From Candidatus Zixiibacteriota bacterium (GTDB lineage: Bacteria; Zixibacteria; MSB-5A5; WJJR01), in contig JBFMGX010000005.1 in assembly GCA_040752595.1 (NCBI GenBank), positions 108,581-172,580 on the forward strand: a DNA stretch of 64,000 bases, read 5' to 3'. The translations under genes were made by a program, and so were the position numbers. The notes beneath the pieces were generated by a model that saw only the letters and a program-made list of their open reading frames with translations, was not told the DNA's origin and made no database searches. This document shows, piece after piece, positions 42,979 through 51,490 of this stretch (within the stretch, counting starts at the first letter, position 1; the number at the start of each line of letters is the position of its first letter).

Positions 42979-44406
42979 TCAGAGCAACCAGAACAACGAT
43001 TTCCCCGCCCAATCGAGGAAGGGTTGCGGAGCAATCCCAGGAAGTAGGGCGACGACGGCGGACAATGCCAAGGCCGGACGCAGACCGCCGGGGACTCGCT
43101 GGATGGCCGATTCAGCTTCTGTGGTCGGCCACATCCACATCGCCACGACGACGCGCAGGTAGTAATAGACCGAAAGCGCCGAGAAGAGCACCGCCCAGAT
43201 CACCAGTCCGACATACCCCGCCCTGACCGCCTCGGAGAAGAGGACGAATTTGCCGGCGAAGCCGACCGTCGGCGGGATTCCGGCGAGCGCAAACATGAAC
43301 AGGGAGAGAACTCCCGCCAGCCAGGGATGGCGCCGTCCGAGACCCGCGACCGAATCGAGAGTGGGTGAGGCCCCGGCGTGTCCGAGGGCGCAGAGAACCG
43401 CGAACCCACCGACCGACATCCCAGCATACCCCAGCAAATAGAAACCGATCGCGCCGATCGAACCCGCCTGCCCGGCGCACAACCCCACCAGTGCATACCC
43501 CATGTGCGCGATGCCGGAGTAGGCCAAAAGACGCTTCAGATCGCGTTGCCGCAGAGCCCAGAGGTTTCCCACGAACATCGACAGCCAGGCAATCCCCCAC
43601 AACAGGCCGGTGACCGGGAGACCTTGAAACGCAGTCAGCGTCAGGCGCACCAGAAGCCCGAGCGCCGCCGCCTTCGGCGCCGCGGAGAAGAAGGCCACGG
43701 TCGGCGTCGGCGCCCCGGCATAGACATCCGGAGCCCAAGCGTGGAAGGGGACCGCTGCGATCTTGAACAGGAAGCCGATGCCGATCAAGACTGCGCCGAT
43801 CCAGACGAGGAGATCGTGCGCGACCCCCTCGGCGATCGCCTGACCGATCCGTTCGAGCGTGAACGACCCGGTGCCGCCATAGACCAGCGCGATCCCAAAC
43901 AGCAAGAACCCGGAAGCAAATGCCCCATTCAGGAAGTACTTGGCACCGGCTTCCACCGCCTCATCGGAACGCACCTGCCCGGCCGCCATGGCATAGAGCG
44001 GCAGGGAGAGAATCTCCAGTCCCAGGAAGAACACCGCCATATGCGCGCCGATCACGAGCAAATCCATGCCGATGATCGAGACGAGCATCAGGCCATGAAA
44101 CTCCGATCCAAATACGCCGGCGCTACCGCGGTTCTTCCACGAGCCCGCGGACGTCAGTGCGGCGAGAAAGGCGCCGAGGTAGATGACCAGGCGAAAGAGA
44201 TTGGCATAGCGGTCGGCGAGGATCATTCCGGCGAAGCCGGCTTCGATCCGATCAAACTGAACCATCGTCACCACCGCCGCGGCCGCGATGAACAGCGCCG
44301 CCAGCCACCCGAGATTGCGGCGCGCCCCGGAGGACACATCCACGATCATGACAATGAACGCGCCCGCGCACAGGACGAGTTCCGGCGCGATGGCGGCGAA
44401 GTTCAT
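42979..44406 (-). CDS. nuoN: NADH-quinone oxidoreductase subunit N
   Basis: An antiporter-like membrane subunit of complex I (475 aa, about 14 helices) that contributes to proton pumping. Visible are the conserved membrane Lys/Glu and broken-helix segments: GMDLLVIGAHMAVFFLGLEILSLPLYAMAA, AGAKYFLNGAFASGFLLFG, PFHAWAPDVYAGAPTPTVAFF and LLAYSGIAHMGYALVGL. Its ATG overlaps the nuoM stop by four bases. Last gene of the nuoJKLMN unit. Confidence 0.96.
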   Translation of the reverse strand: MNFAAIAPELVLCAGAFIVMIVDVSSGARRNLGWLAALFIAAAAVVTMVQFDRIEAGFAGMILADRYANLFRLVIYLGAFLAALTSAGSWKNRGSAGVFGSEFHGLMLVSIIGMDLLVIGAHMAVFFLGLEILSLPLYAMAAGQVRSDEAVEAGAKYFLNGAFASGFLLFGIALVYGGTGSFTLERIGQAIAEGVAHDLLVWIGAVLIGIGFLFKIAAVPFHAWAPDVYAGAPTPTVAFFSAAPKAAALGLLVRLTLTAFQGLPVTGLLWGIAWLSMFVGNLWALRQRDLKRLLAYSGIAHMGYALVGLCAGQAGSIGAIGFYLLGYAGMSVGGFAVLCALGHAGASPTLDSVAGLGRRHPWLAGVLSLFMFALAGIPPTVGFAGKFVLFSEAVRAGYVGLVIWAVLFSALSVYYYLRVVVAMWMWPTTEAESAIQRVPGGLRPALALSAVVALLPGIAPQPFLDWAGKSLFWLL

Positions 44407-45983
44407 CGCCCGCCCTCCATCGGTGGCACAGGACCATTCCGGGTGCGACCGGCCAATGAATCGGCCGCCTGCACGAGTGTGCCGCAGTTCTCGGACGGAT
44501 GTTGGATCAACTCGACGCGGCGCGCCTGCCCGAGCCAGTTCTGCAGGTCCGGCGTGATCCGATCCAGAAACGGCCGCGGATACACGCCGATCCAGACGAT
44601 CAATACCACCAGCGGCACGAGCGTGGCCAGCTCGCGCTTCCCGAGATCGGGGATCGACTCATTCTCCGCATGGACGACCGGCCCGTAGAAGACGCGCAGT
44701 ACCAGCCACAGCATGTACGCCGCCGCCAGGATCACCGCCGTGGTCGACAGAATCGCGAGCACCGGTCGCGCCTGAAACGAACCCAGAAGGATGAGGAACT
44801 CACCGACAAATCCATTCGTCCCCGGCAAGCCGATGGACGAAAGCGCCACGATCAAAAATCCGATCGTGAACACCGGAACCGTGGCGAAGAGGCCGCCATA
44901 GTCGGCGATCTGCCGCGTGTGCCGCCGCTCATAGATCATTCCGACCAAAAGGAACAGCGCCCCGGTCGAGATGCCGTGGTTCACCTGTTGCAGGAGCGAT
45001 CCGGAGAGACCGACCAGATTGAGTGCCATCATCCCCAATATCACGAAGCCGAGATGCGAAACGGAGGAATAGGCGATCAGACTCTTCATGTCGGTCTGGA
45101 TCAACGTCATTGCGGCCCCATAGACGATGCCGATCACCGCCAGCACCCAGAGGAGATCACTGAGCGCGGCGAATCCCGATGGGAACAACGGCACCGCAAA
45201 GCGGAGGAACCCATAGGTTCCCAGCTTCAGGAGCACGCCCGCCAGCATCACCGATCCGGCCGCCGGCGCCTGCACATGGGCATCCGGCAGCCAGGTGTGG
45301 AAGGGGAACATCGGCACCTTGATGGCGAACGCCAGCGCAAAGGCGGCAAACAACCAGACCTGCGTCGAGGCGGGTACCTCGAACTTGTACCAGTCAAACA
45401 GATTGAAGGTGGCGTGTCCGGAAACAGAGCCGAAGTTGTACATCCACAGGATCGCCACCAACATCAGAAGCGAACCCGCCATCGTGTACAGCACGAATTT
45501 GATGGTGGCATAGATCCGGCGCTCGCCGCCCCAGACGCCGATGAGGAAGTACATCGGCACCAGCATCGCCTCCCAGAAGATGTAGAAGAGGAAGACGTCG
45601 GTGGCGCAGAAGGCGCCGATGATGCCGGTCTCCAGGAATAGTAGAGAGGCATAGTATCCGCGCCGACCGTTCTGAATGGCGGAGAGGGAGGACACCACGC
45701 CGATCAGCGTGAGCAGACAGGTCAACAGAACGAGCAAGAGTGAGATCCCATCGATGCCGACCTGATAGGCGATGCCGAAGCGCGGGATCCAGGGAACGCT
45801 TTCGACGAACTGGAACCCGGCGCCGGGCACAAATCCGAACCAGAGCCACAGCGACGCGATCAACTCAACAGCGGCACCGCATGCGGCCGCCCATCCGATG
45901 CGCGTCGGACGATCATCCCGCCACACCAAAAGCAGAACGCCCACCAGCGCCGGCCAGAATATGAGGAAACTCAGAAGACCCAT
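44403..45983 (-). CDS. nuoM: NADH-quinone oxidoreductase subunit M
   Basis: A second antiporter-like subunit of complex I (526 aa). Segments include YQVGIDGISLLLVLLTCLLT, FLFYIFWEAMLVPMYFLIGVWG (membrane Glu), TFNLFDWYKFEV, KVPMFPFHTWLPDAHVQAPA, SLIAYSSVSHLGFVILGM and HGISTGALFLLVGMIYERRHTR. The C-terminal ~35 residues extend past the last helix and carry ...ADSLAGRTRNGPVPPM. A GTG four codons upstream (45995) is an alternative start. A 385-base repeat-bearing spacer separates it from nuoL. Confidence 0.96.
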   Translation of the reverse strand: MGLLSFLIFWPALVGVLLLVWRDDRPTRIGWAAACGAAVELIASLWLWFGFVPGAGFQFVESVPWIPRFGIAYQVGIDGISLLLVLLTCLLTLIGVVSSLSAIQNGRRGYYASLLFLETGIIGAFCATDVFLFYIFWEAMLVPMYFLIGVWGGERRIYATIKFVLYTMAGSLLMLVAILWMYNFGSVSGHATFNLFDWYKFEVPASTQVWLFAAFALAFAIKVPMFPFHTWLPDAHVQAPAAGSVMLAGVLLKLGTYGFLRFAVPLFPSGFAALSDLLWVLAVIGIVYGAAMTLIQTDMKSLIAYSSVSHLGFVILGMMALNLVGLSGSLLQQVNHGISTGALFLLVGMIYERRHTRQIADYGGLFATVPVFTIGFLIVALSSIGLPGTNGFVGEFLILLGSFQARPVLAILSTTAVILAAAYMLWLVLRVFYGPVVHAENESIPDLGKRELATLVPLVVLIVWIGVYPRPFLDRITPDLQNWLGQARRVELIQHPSENCGTLVQAADSLAGRTRNGPVPPMEGGR

Positions 45984-46055
45984 AGTGTCTCGCACTCTCA
46001 GACGGTTCTAACAGGTTGCTGAAAAACGCAGAGGACGTGGATCGGTCCCACCATT

Positions 46056-46157
46056 GTCATCCTGAGCCCGCCTTTGGCGGACGAAGGATCTGCTTTTCGC
46101 CCCGTGAAACCAACAGCAGATTCTTCGCCCCGCCAAAGAGCGGCGGGGCTCAGAATG
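46056..46157. repeat. Dispersed palindromic element, GTCATTCTGA family, copy 3
   Basis: GTCATCCTGAGCCCGCC at one end and GGCGGGGCTCAGAATGAC at the other form inverted ends, with AGGATCTGCTTTT / AACAGCAGATTCTT inside. Confidence 0.8.
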
Positions 46158-46210
46158 ACACGGATGGTCCTTTTTCAGCATCCTGCCAACAAGACGAATC
46201 GGCGGAAGGG

Positions 46211-46326
46211 CTCCCTCACCCGATCCGTCCTACGGACGGATCGACCTCTCCCGAAGGGAGAGGTCAAGTGAAAACCTCTCCCTCCGGGAGAGGTCGCCTG
46301 GACCGGAGGTCCAGGCAGGTGAGGGA
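46211..46326. repeat. Dispersed palindromic element, CTCACCC/CTCTCCC family, copy 2
   Basis: CTCCCTCACCCGATCCGTCC at one end and CAGGTGAGGG at the other, enclosing CTCTCCCGAAGGGAGAG, CTCTCCCTCCGGGAGAG and CCTGGACCGGAGGTCCAGG palindromes. Confidence 0.8.
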
Positions 46327-46368
46327 ACAACAACCGACAACTCACGATCCATGCCTCCCGTGCATCGG

Positions 46369-48303
46369 TCAATACCCGCCGCGCACGAACGTCAGCAGCG
46401 CCCACCCCAGCGCCACGACGCATCCGAATGCGAAGGTCACCACGCCCCAGCGGAAACGCCCGGTCGACAGACGGACGCCGCGCGCCGCCAGATGTTGCGC
46501 CAACGCCGCCAGCCCGTTGGCCGCGCCGTCGATGATCAACAGATCGAAATACCGATATATGACGCGCGAGACGCCGACCAATGGCCGGACGATGACGGCG
46601 TCATAGATCTCATCCACCCAGTACTTGTTGTAGACGAGACGGTGCAATCCCGTGAATCGTGTCCGGACCGCCTCGGCTCGCGCCGGTGACTGCACATACC
46701 ACCGATACGCCCAGCCAATGCCCGCAAGACCCAAAAGAACCGAGACGGCCATCAGGCCATATTCAATCGCATGCGACGCCTCGTGCACTTCCAAGTGCAA
46801 CGCCTCATCCGCCGACACGAAAACCGGTGCGAGGAAACGCTCGAACCACGCGCCCCCGCCCAGAATCGCCGGCCAGCCGATCCATCCACCGACGATCGAG
46901 AGGACTCCAAGCACGGTGAGCGGAAGTGCCATCGATCGGGGCGACTCATGCGGATGGACCTCGTGGCCAAAACGCGGCTCCCCATGGAAGGCCAGGAAGA
47001 CCAAACGGAACATGTAGAACGCGGTGAGCAGCGCGGTGATCGACGCTGCGACCCAGAGAATCCAGTGGCCCAGAGGCGATGAGAACGATTTCCAGAGGAT
47101 CTCGTCCTTGGAGACAAACCCCGCCAGTGGAGGAATCCCGGCAATCGCCAGCGCCGCCACAACGAAGGTCCAGTAAGTGGTCGGCATGAACCGTCGCAGG
47201 CCGCCCATCCTGCGCAGGTCCTGCTCATTGGTCAGCGCGTGGATGACGCTCCCCGCCCCGAGAAACAGCAGCGCCTTGAAGAAGGCATGGGTCATCAGAT
47301 GGAAGATGCCGGCGGCAAATGCGCCGACTCCCAAGGCGAGGAACATGTACCCCAACTGGCTGATCGTCGAATAGGCCAGCACCTTCTTGATGTCGTTCTG
47401 CACCAGCGCCATCGACGCGGCAAAAAGCGCGGTGGCGGCGCCGATGATGGCGACAACCAACAACGTGACCGGCGCCGAGGCAAAGATCACCGAACACCGC
47501 GCCACCATGTACACACCGGCGGTGACCATTGTCGCAGCATGGATCAATGCCGACACCGGTGTCGGACCCTCCATTGCATCGGGAAGCCAGACATAGAGCG
47601 GAATCTGCGCCGATTTACCGGTCGCTCCCATGAAGAGCAACAGACCGATGGCGGTCATGGTGCCGCCGAGCGTCGCCGCCATCACCGGCGCGCGCTCAAA
47701 GACCTCCAGGAAGCGAACGGTCCCGAAGCTGCGGAAGATGAGGAAGATGGCGATCGCGAAGCCGAAGTCGCCGATGCGATTGACGATGAAAGCCTTCATC
47801 CCCGCCTTCGCGGCAGAGGGACGGCGGAACCAGAATCCGATCAGCAAATACGAGCAGAGCCCGACGCCCTCCCAGCCGACGTACAGAACCAGGAAGTTGT
47901 CGGCGAGGACCAAGAGAAGCATGAAGAAGACGAAGAGATTGAGAAACGAGAAATAACGCGGCTGATCGGGATCGTGCCCCATGTATCCGATCGAGTAGAC
48001 ATGAATGAGAAAACTCACGCCGGAGACGACGAGGATCATCACCGCGGACAACGGATCCAGCAACAACCCGAAGGGAACATGGAAATCGCCGACCACGATC
48101 CAGTCGAAGGGCGCGGCGATGAAGCGCCGTCCCTCCAATCCCAAGAGTGCGGCGAACGCGCCGACCGAAATGACGAACGAGATCAGGACACTCAGGCACC
48201 CGACAACGCCGGATGTCTGTTTGCCCCAGCGCCGCCCGAAGAAGCCGTTGAGGAGGAATCCCAACAGCGGCCAGAGCGGTATGGTCCAGACGAGTGAGAG
48301 CAT
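46369..48303 (-). CDS. nuoL: NADH-quinone oxidoreductase subunit L
   Basis: The distal antiporter-like subunit of complex I (644 aa), including the long lateral helix at the C-terminus. Segments include FGLLLDPLSAVMILVVSGVS, NFLVLYVGWEGVGLCSYLLI (membrane Glu), IPLYVWLPDAMEGPTPVSAL, IHAATMVTAGVYMVAR, KKVLAYSTISQLGYMFLALG and HAFFKALLFLGAGSVIHAL. The tail YNKYWVDEIYDAVIVRPLVG is the typical lateral-helix end. A repeat element occupies most of the 195-base gap to nuoK. Confidence 0.97.
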   Translation of the reverse strand: MLSLVWTIPLWPLLGFLLNGFFGRRWGKQTSGVVGCLSVLISFVISVGAFAALLGLEGRRFIAAPFDWIVVGDFHVPFGLLLDPLSAVMILVVSGVSFLIHVYSIGYMGHDPDQPRYFSFLNLFVFFMLLLVLADNFLVLYVGWEGVGLCSYLLIGFWFRRPSAAKAGMKAFIVNRIGDFGFAIAIFLIFRSFGTVRFLEVFERAPVMAATLGGTMTAIGLLLFMGATGKSAQIPLYVWLPDAMEGPTPVSALIHAATMVTAGVYMVARCSVIFASAPVTLLVVAIIGAATALFAASMALVQNDIKKVLAYSTISQLGYMFLALGVGAFAAGIFHLMTHAFFKALLFLGAGSVIHALTNEQDLRRMGGLRRFMPTTYWTFVVAALAIAGIPPLAGFVSKDEILWKSFSSPLGHWILWVAASITALLTAFYMFRLVFLAFHGEPRFGHEVHPHESPRSMALPLTVLGVLSIVGGWIGWPAILGGGAWFERFLAPVFVSADEALHLEVHEASHAIEYGLMAVSVLLGLAGIGWAYRWYVQSPARAEAVRTRFTGLHRLVYNKYWVDEIYDAVIVRPLVGVSRVIYRYFDLLIIDGAANGLAALAQHLAARGVRLSTGRFRWGVVTFAFGCVVALGWALLTFVRGGY

Positions 48304-48350
48304 GTCAGGCTGTCATCAATCGCCCATTGGGCTGAAGTACGGAGAATCCT

Positions 48351-48445
48351 GTCATTCTGAACCCCGACGCTCTTTGGCGGGGTGAAGAATCTGCTGTTTC
48401 TTCTATAGGGGAGGAAAGCAGATGCTTCGCTTCGCTCAGCATGAC
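48351..48445. repeat. Dispersed palindromic element, GTCATTCTGA family, copy 4
   Basis: Almost identical over its length to 32616-32709 (GTCATTCTGAACCCCG... to ...GCTCAGCATGAC), the best-matching pair of the family. It lies between nuoK and nuoL. Confidence 0.88.
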
Positions 48446-48498
48446 AACTCTATCCTCTCACGGCACTTGAGATGCATCGACCAGACAACGAGGGCGAT

Positions 48499-48807
48499 TC
48501 ATCCCTTCAATAGATTCAATCCATCGATATTGATCGAACCCTTGCGTCGATAGACCGCCACGAGGATCGCCAACCCGACCGACGCTTCCGCTGCCGCCAC
48601 GGTCAAGACGAAGAAGACCATCAACTGCCCGCCCATGTCGCCATACACGCGCGAAAACACGACCAGGAGCAGATTAGCGGCATTCAGCATCAGTTCGACG
48701 CTCATCAGCGTGACGATCGCATTGCGGTTGATCAGCACGCCGATGACACCGATGACAAAGAGGATACCCGCCAAGACGAGGTAGTGTTCGAGGGGGACCG
48801 GCAGCAT
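48499..48807 (-). CDS. nuoK: NADH-quinone oxidoreductase subunit K
   Basis: A 102-aa, three-helix membrane subunit of complex I. PLEHYLVLAGILFVIGVIGV, then NRNAIVTLMSVELMLNAANLLLV with the essential membrane Glu, and AAAEASVGLAILVAVYRRKGSI are diagnostic. A ribosome site (GGAGG) sits in the end of nuoJ, whose stop is three bases before this start. Confidence 0.97.
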   Translation of the reverse strand: MLPVPLEHYLVLAGILFVIGVIGVLINRNAIVTLMSVELMLNAANLLLVVFSRVYGDMGGQLMVFFVLTVAAAEASVGLAILVAVYRRKGSINIDGLNLLKG

Positions 48808-48809
48808 GT

Positions 48810-49325
48810 CTATGCCTCCTCCGGGTCATTCGGCGCCTTGGCGCGTGTGACGACCACCGCCGCCAGCGCCGCCGCCAGAAGCAGAAGCGAGGTCAACTCG
48901 AAGGCAAAGAGATAGTCGCCGAACAGGGCGCGTCCCACCGATTGCACGCTGCCGAGCTCCGGCGTGGCCGCCTCCACCCGGGCGGTCGAGCCGCCAAAGA
49001 CGATGATCAACTCCGCCAAGAGCACCGCCCCCGCCAGCGATCCCAAAAACAGCACGCCGGGTAACGGGTCGGGTCCGAACTCATCGCGTCGCAGATTGAG
49101 CATCATGACGACGAAGAGAAACAGCACCATGATCGCGCCGGCGTAGATGATGATCTGCAGCGCCGCGATGAACTCCGCCGACAATTGCAGGAAGAGAACC
49201 GCCAGCGCCACCAGCGTGATAATCAGGTGCAAGACCGCGGCCACCGGGCTGCGCAGCGTGATGACCCGCAACGCCGCCACCACCGCGACGATCGCTGCCA
49301 CCCAGAAGACGATCAGATTTCCCAC
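48810..49325 (-). CDS. nuoJ: NADH-quinone oxidoreductase subunit J
   Basis: A 171-aa, five-helix membrane subunit of complex I. Recognisable are the first helices NPVAAVLHLI-like text (SPVAAVLHLIITLVALAVLF), LSAEFIAALQIIIYAGAIMV and LFLFVVMMLNLRRDE. Starts with GTG at 49325. This is the first gene of the nuo unit here: nuoA to nuoI, including nuoH and the peripheral-arm subunits, are not upstream. Confidence 0.96.
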   Translation of the reverse strand: MGNLIVFWVAAIVAVVAALRVITLRSPVAAVLHLIITLVALAVLFLQLSAEFIAALQIIIYAGAIMVLFLFVVMMLNLRRDEFGPDPLPGVLFLGSLAGAVLLAELIIVFGGSTARVEAATPELGSVQSVGRALFGDYLFAFELTSLLLLAAALAAVVVTRAKAPNDPEEA

Positions 49326-49388
49326 AAGAGACTCTCGTCACAATCCCGGAGACAACGTCACGCCATTCCCCGGCGCCAAGACCGTGAA

Positions 49389-49417
49389 AGTATGGACCCG
49401 CCTCCCGGACCAGTCAA
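49389..49417 (-). promoter_or_regulatory. Sigma70-type promoter for nuoJKLMN
   Basis: TTGACT (49417-49412), 17-base spacer, CATACT (49394-49389) on the minus strand. The predicted start of transcription near 49382 gives a leader of about 57 bases before nuoJ. It supports nuoJ as the first gene of a separate transcription unit. Confidence 0.6.
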
Positions 49418-49461
49418 CAGCGAAATGCCCCACCCCCAAGGCACGAAAGCACCCGTGCGGA

Positions 49462-49481
49462 CAAGGCGCTTCAGCCCCTTG
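49462..49481. repeat. CAAGGCGCTTCAGCCCCTTG palindrome, copy 4
   Basis: A one-mismatch member of the CAAGGGGCTT family between nuoJ and the upstream secreted-protein gene, where it may help terminate the latter. Confidence 0.65.
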
Positions 49482-49510
49482 CGACAACGTCGAGTTGTGC
49501 CGGAGTTCGG

Positions 49511-51193
49511 CTATTTCAGCAGGACGATTTTGACAGTCGCAGACCGACGGGCCGCCATCAGCCGCGCGAAATACACACCCGATGGGACCGAGTGACCGTT
49601 GGCATCGGTGCCGTCCCAGACAATGCCTGAAGCCGCATTGAGAGCAGATGGATCGAACTCCCGCACCCGTTGGCCGAGGATGTTGAAGATCTCCAGCCGT
49701 GACGGTTCGATGGCATCGCTCCAGGAGAGACGGACGGCGGAGTTGAAGGGATTGGGGACGGCATTGAGGGCGAGGTCCACATCAGGCACGGGACTCTGTT
49801 CATTCTCCCTGACCGCAGTGTATGCGTCCGGCATCCACACATAGAGCGTCGAATCGGCGACATAGAACATGTCACGCTTGCCGGGGATGAGAAGAGGCCC
49901 GGTGTGGAGTTCAGCCCTCGGCATGTCCTTAAGCGTGTCGGTCACCGATCCTGTCAGTGGATCGCGGATTTCCCATGCGGCGGAACCTGCCAATGGGAGG
50001 ATCAAGTCATCCTGAGCGTCACCTGTGATGTCGTACGCGGTCACACCCAGATACCTCCCCACTCCTCCCCCGCACATTGAACAGTTTACGAGAGTCTGAA
50101 GCCATGCCGACCGGCCATCCGAGTAGCAGGCGCGGACGTACTCCTCTGCGCCGGCACCGTCTCCGCTCATGGAATATACATAGAACACGAGGATTGGCTC
50201 CCCATTCCCTCCTGAGGAGAGAAACACATCAGCCGAGCGCAGGCCCCATAGCATAAAGGGGAGTTGAAGATGTATCTGGCGAGCAGGCAGATCAATCGCG
50301 ACTTCCTCACTCCAGTGATTATCGACGACGCGCAGTGATTGCTCGTACCACCCCCACTCTCCGGCCCCAGTTGTGTGGCTGAAATACCCGTTGCTTTCGT
50401 AGACTGCAAGATGAGAGCCCCCTGAATCAGGGAAACCCTCCACTCGGAGAACGCGCCCAAGCCCACCGGGTATGCGCCCATGCTCCAAGCCGTTCCACAT
50501 TCCGTACACACTCCACTGACGCGAGTTACCGGATTGACAGGAGATCAGCGGAAGCCCACCCGAGCCGAACGTGTCGCAACTATACGATCCGGTATACCTC
50601 AACCAGCCGACCAACGGCTCTCCCGTACTGTCACTGCCCCAAACAATGACGGCCACTGGGGCGTATTCCTGCGTCCATAGGAGCGAATCGAGGCCACGCC
50701 GAGGGTCATAGTAACGCATGGATTGCGCGGCCCTGTATGCGTATTCCAAGGTGCCATCCCCGTTCCAGTCGCCGACGCCCCACTGGTCGCCGACAACAGG
50801 CAATTCCCGTGGTCCATCCACCCACCGCATGAAGCTGGGATCGAAGACGCCCACGCGTGTCGGTGTCCCCGACACCGTGATCGCCAACTCCCACGTGCCA
50901 TCATCATCGACATCGACAGGGAACCATGCTGCAACGGGATAGCCCAGCTCGACACGCGCAAAACCGCGATCGTTCGGCAAGAATCTCAACCCGCAGGAGA
51001 TACAATTGCGCGTCCACGGTGGCGCCGTCCGTGCTGGGTCGAAGCGGATGATTCGATCTTCTATGGGTGGCGTCCAAACTGGTTGGGTACGTATGGTCGG
51101 TCCCACCGGCTCGGGGACCCATGCGACGGACACAGCAATACCGGCTGCCGTCAACGCGAGTACCGCAATTGCCGTCCGAACAGAACCTCGCAT
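49511..51193 (-). CDS. Secreted FG-GAP/VCBS-like protein with C-terminal sorting-type domain
   Basis: A 560-aa exported protein. GGAGG eight bases before the ATG at 51193 sets the start; a signal peptide (VRTAIAVLALTAAGIAVSVA) follows. The body contains FG-GAP-like calcium motifs (PVDVDDDGTWELAITV, GDWNGDGTLEYAY and AYDITGDAQDDLILPL), suggesting a beta-propeller. Two Cys pairs (CISC, CSMC) are present. The C-terminal ~80 residues are the FlgD-like tail: LNAVPNPFNSAVRLSW, NILGQRVREFD, WDGTDANGH, SGVYFARLM and final VKIVLLK. Binding partner unknown. Confidence 0.85.
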   Translation of the reverse strand: MRGSVRTAIAVLALTAAGIAVSVAWVPEPVGPTIRTQPVWTPPIEDRIIRFDPARTAPPWTRNCISCGLRFLPNDRGFARVELGYPVAAWFPVDVDDDGTWELAITVSGTPTRVGVFDPSFMRWVDGPRELPVVGDQWGVGDWNGDGTLEYAYRAAQSMRYYDPRRGLDSLLWTQEYAPVAVIVWGSDSTGEPLVGWLRYTGSYSCDTFGSGGLPLISCQSGNSRQWSVYGMWNGLEHGRIPGGLGRVLRVEGFPDSGGSHLAVYESNGYFSHTTGAGEWGWYEQSLRVVDNHWSEEVAIDLPARQIHLQLPFMLWGLRSADVFLSSGGNGEPILVFYVYSMSGDGAGAEEYVRACYSDGRSAWLQTLVNCSMCGGGVGRYLGVTAYDITGDAQDDLILPLAGSAAWEIRDPLTGSVTDTLKDMPRAELHTGPLLIPGKRDMFYVADSTLYVWMPDAYTAVRENEQSPVPDVDLALNAVPNPFNSAVRLSWSDAIEPSRLEIFNILGQRVREFDPSALNAASGIVWDGTDANGHSVPSGVYFARLMAARRSATVKIVLLK

Positions 51194-51325
51194 AGCCACA
51201 TCCTCCAGTCCAGAGGTGCGCGGCGAAGGGGCACGTCCAACAGTAATCTGCGGGATTATGTCGTTTTGTCAACTGTGTATTCGAGCCTGGGAGCACCGCG
51301 TCAATTGTCGGATCGAATCGCTTCT

Positions 51326-51403
51326 GTCACCCCGAACGGAGTGAGGGGTCTGCTGTTCAAACGGAAGAGCCAGAAGCAGATGCCTCACTTCGTTCGGCAT
51401 GAC
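51326..51403. repeat. Dispersed palindromic element, GTCATTCTGA family, copy 5 (diverged)
   Basis: GTCACCCCGAACGGAGTGAGGGGTCTGC at one end, CAGATGCCTCACTTCGTTCGG then CATGAC at the other. Closest in wording to the copy at 40044-40128. Confidence 0.7.
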
Positions 51404-51435
51404 GGGGGCAGGCCGGTCCTAGTAGCACGAGTGAT

Positions 51436-51486
51436 TCCCTCACTCGATCCGCCTACGGCGGATCGACCTCTCCCGGAGGGAGAGGT
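51436..51486. repeat. Dispersed palindromic element, CTCACCC/CTCTCCC family, copy 3 (short)
   Basis: TCCCTCACTCGATCCGCC...GGCGGATCGACCTCTCCCGGAGGGAGAGG, lacking the second half of the longer copies. It lies just beyond the stop of the helicase gene. Confidence 0.7.
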
Positions 51487-51490
51487 TAGA

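Larger units (their letters stand above)
45984..46368. other. nuoL-nuoM spacer filled with two repeat elements
   Basis: No gene is seen. The 385 bases are largely the GTCATTCTGA-family element (46056-46157) and the CTCACCC/CTCTCCC-family element (46211-46326). Both interrupt a unit that is tightly packed in most bacteria. Confidence 0.75.

Noticed and set aside
43378-45641. Long plus-strand frames of 436 and 380 codons opposite nuoN and nuoM
   Set aside because: They mirror well-supported complex I genes and have Gln/Arg/His/Asp-rich antisense composition.
47239-48297. Plus-strand frame of 352 codons opposite nuoL
   Set aside because: Antisense shadow of nuoL, with charged low-complexity sequence and no recognisable motif.
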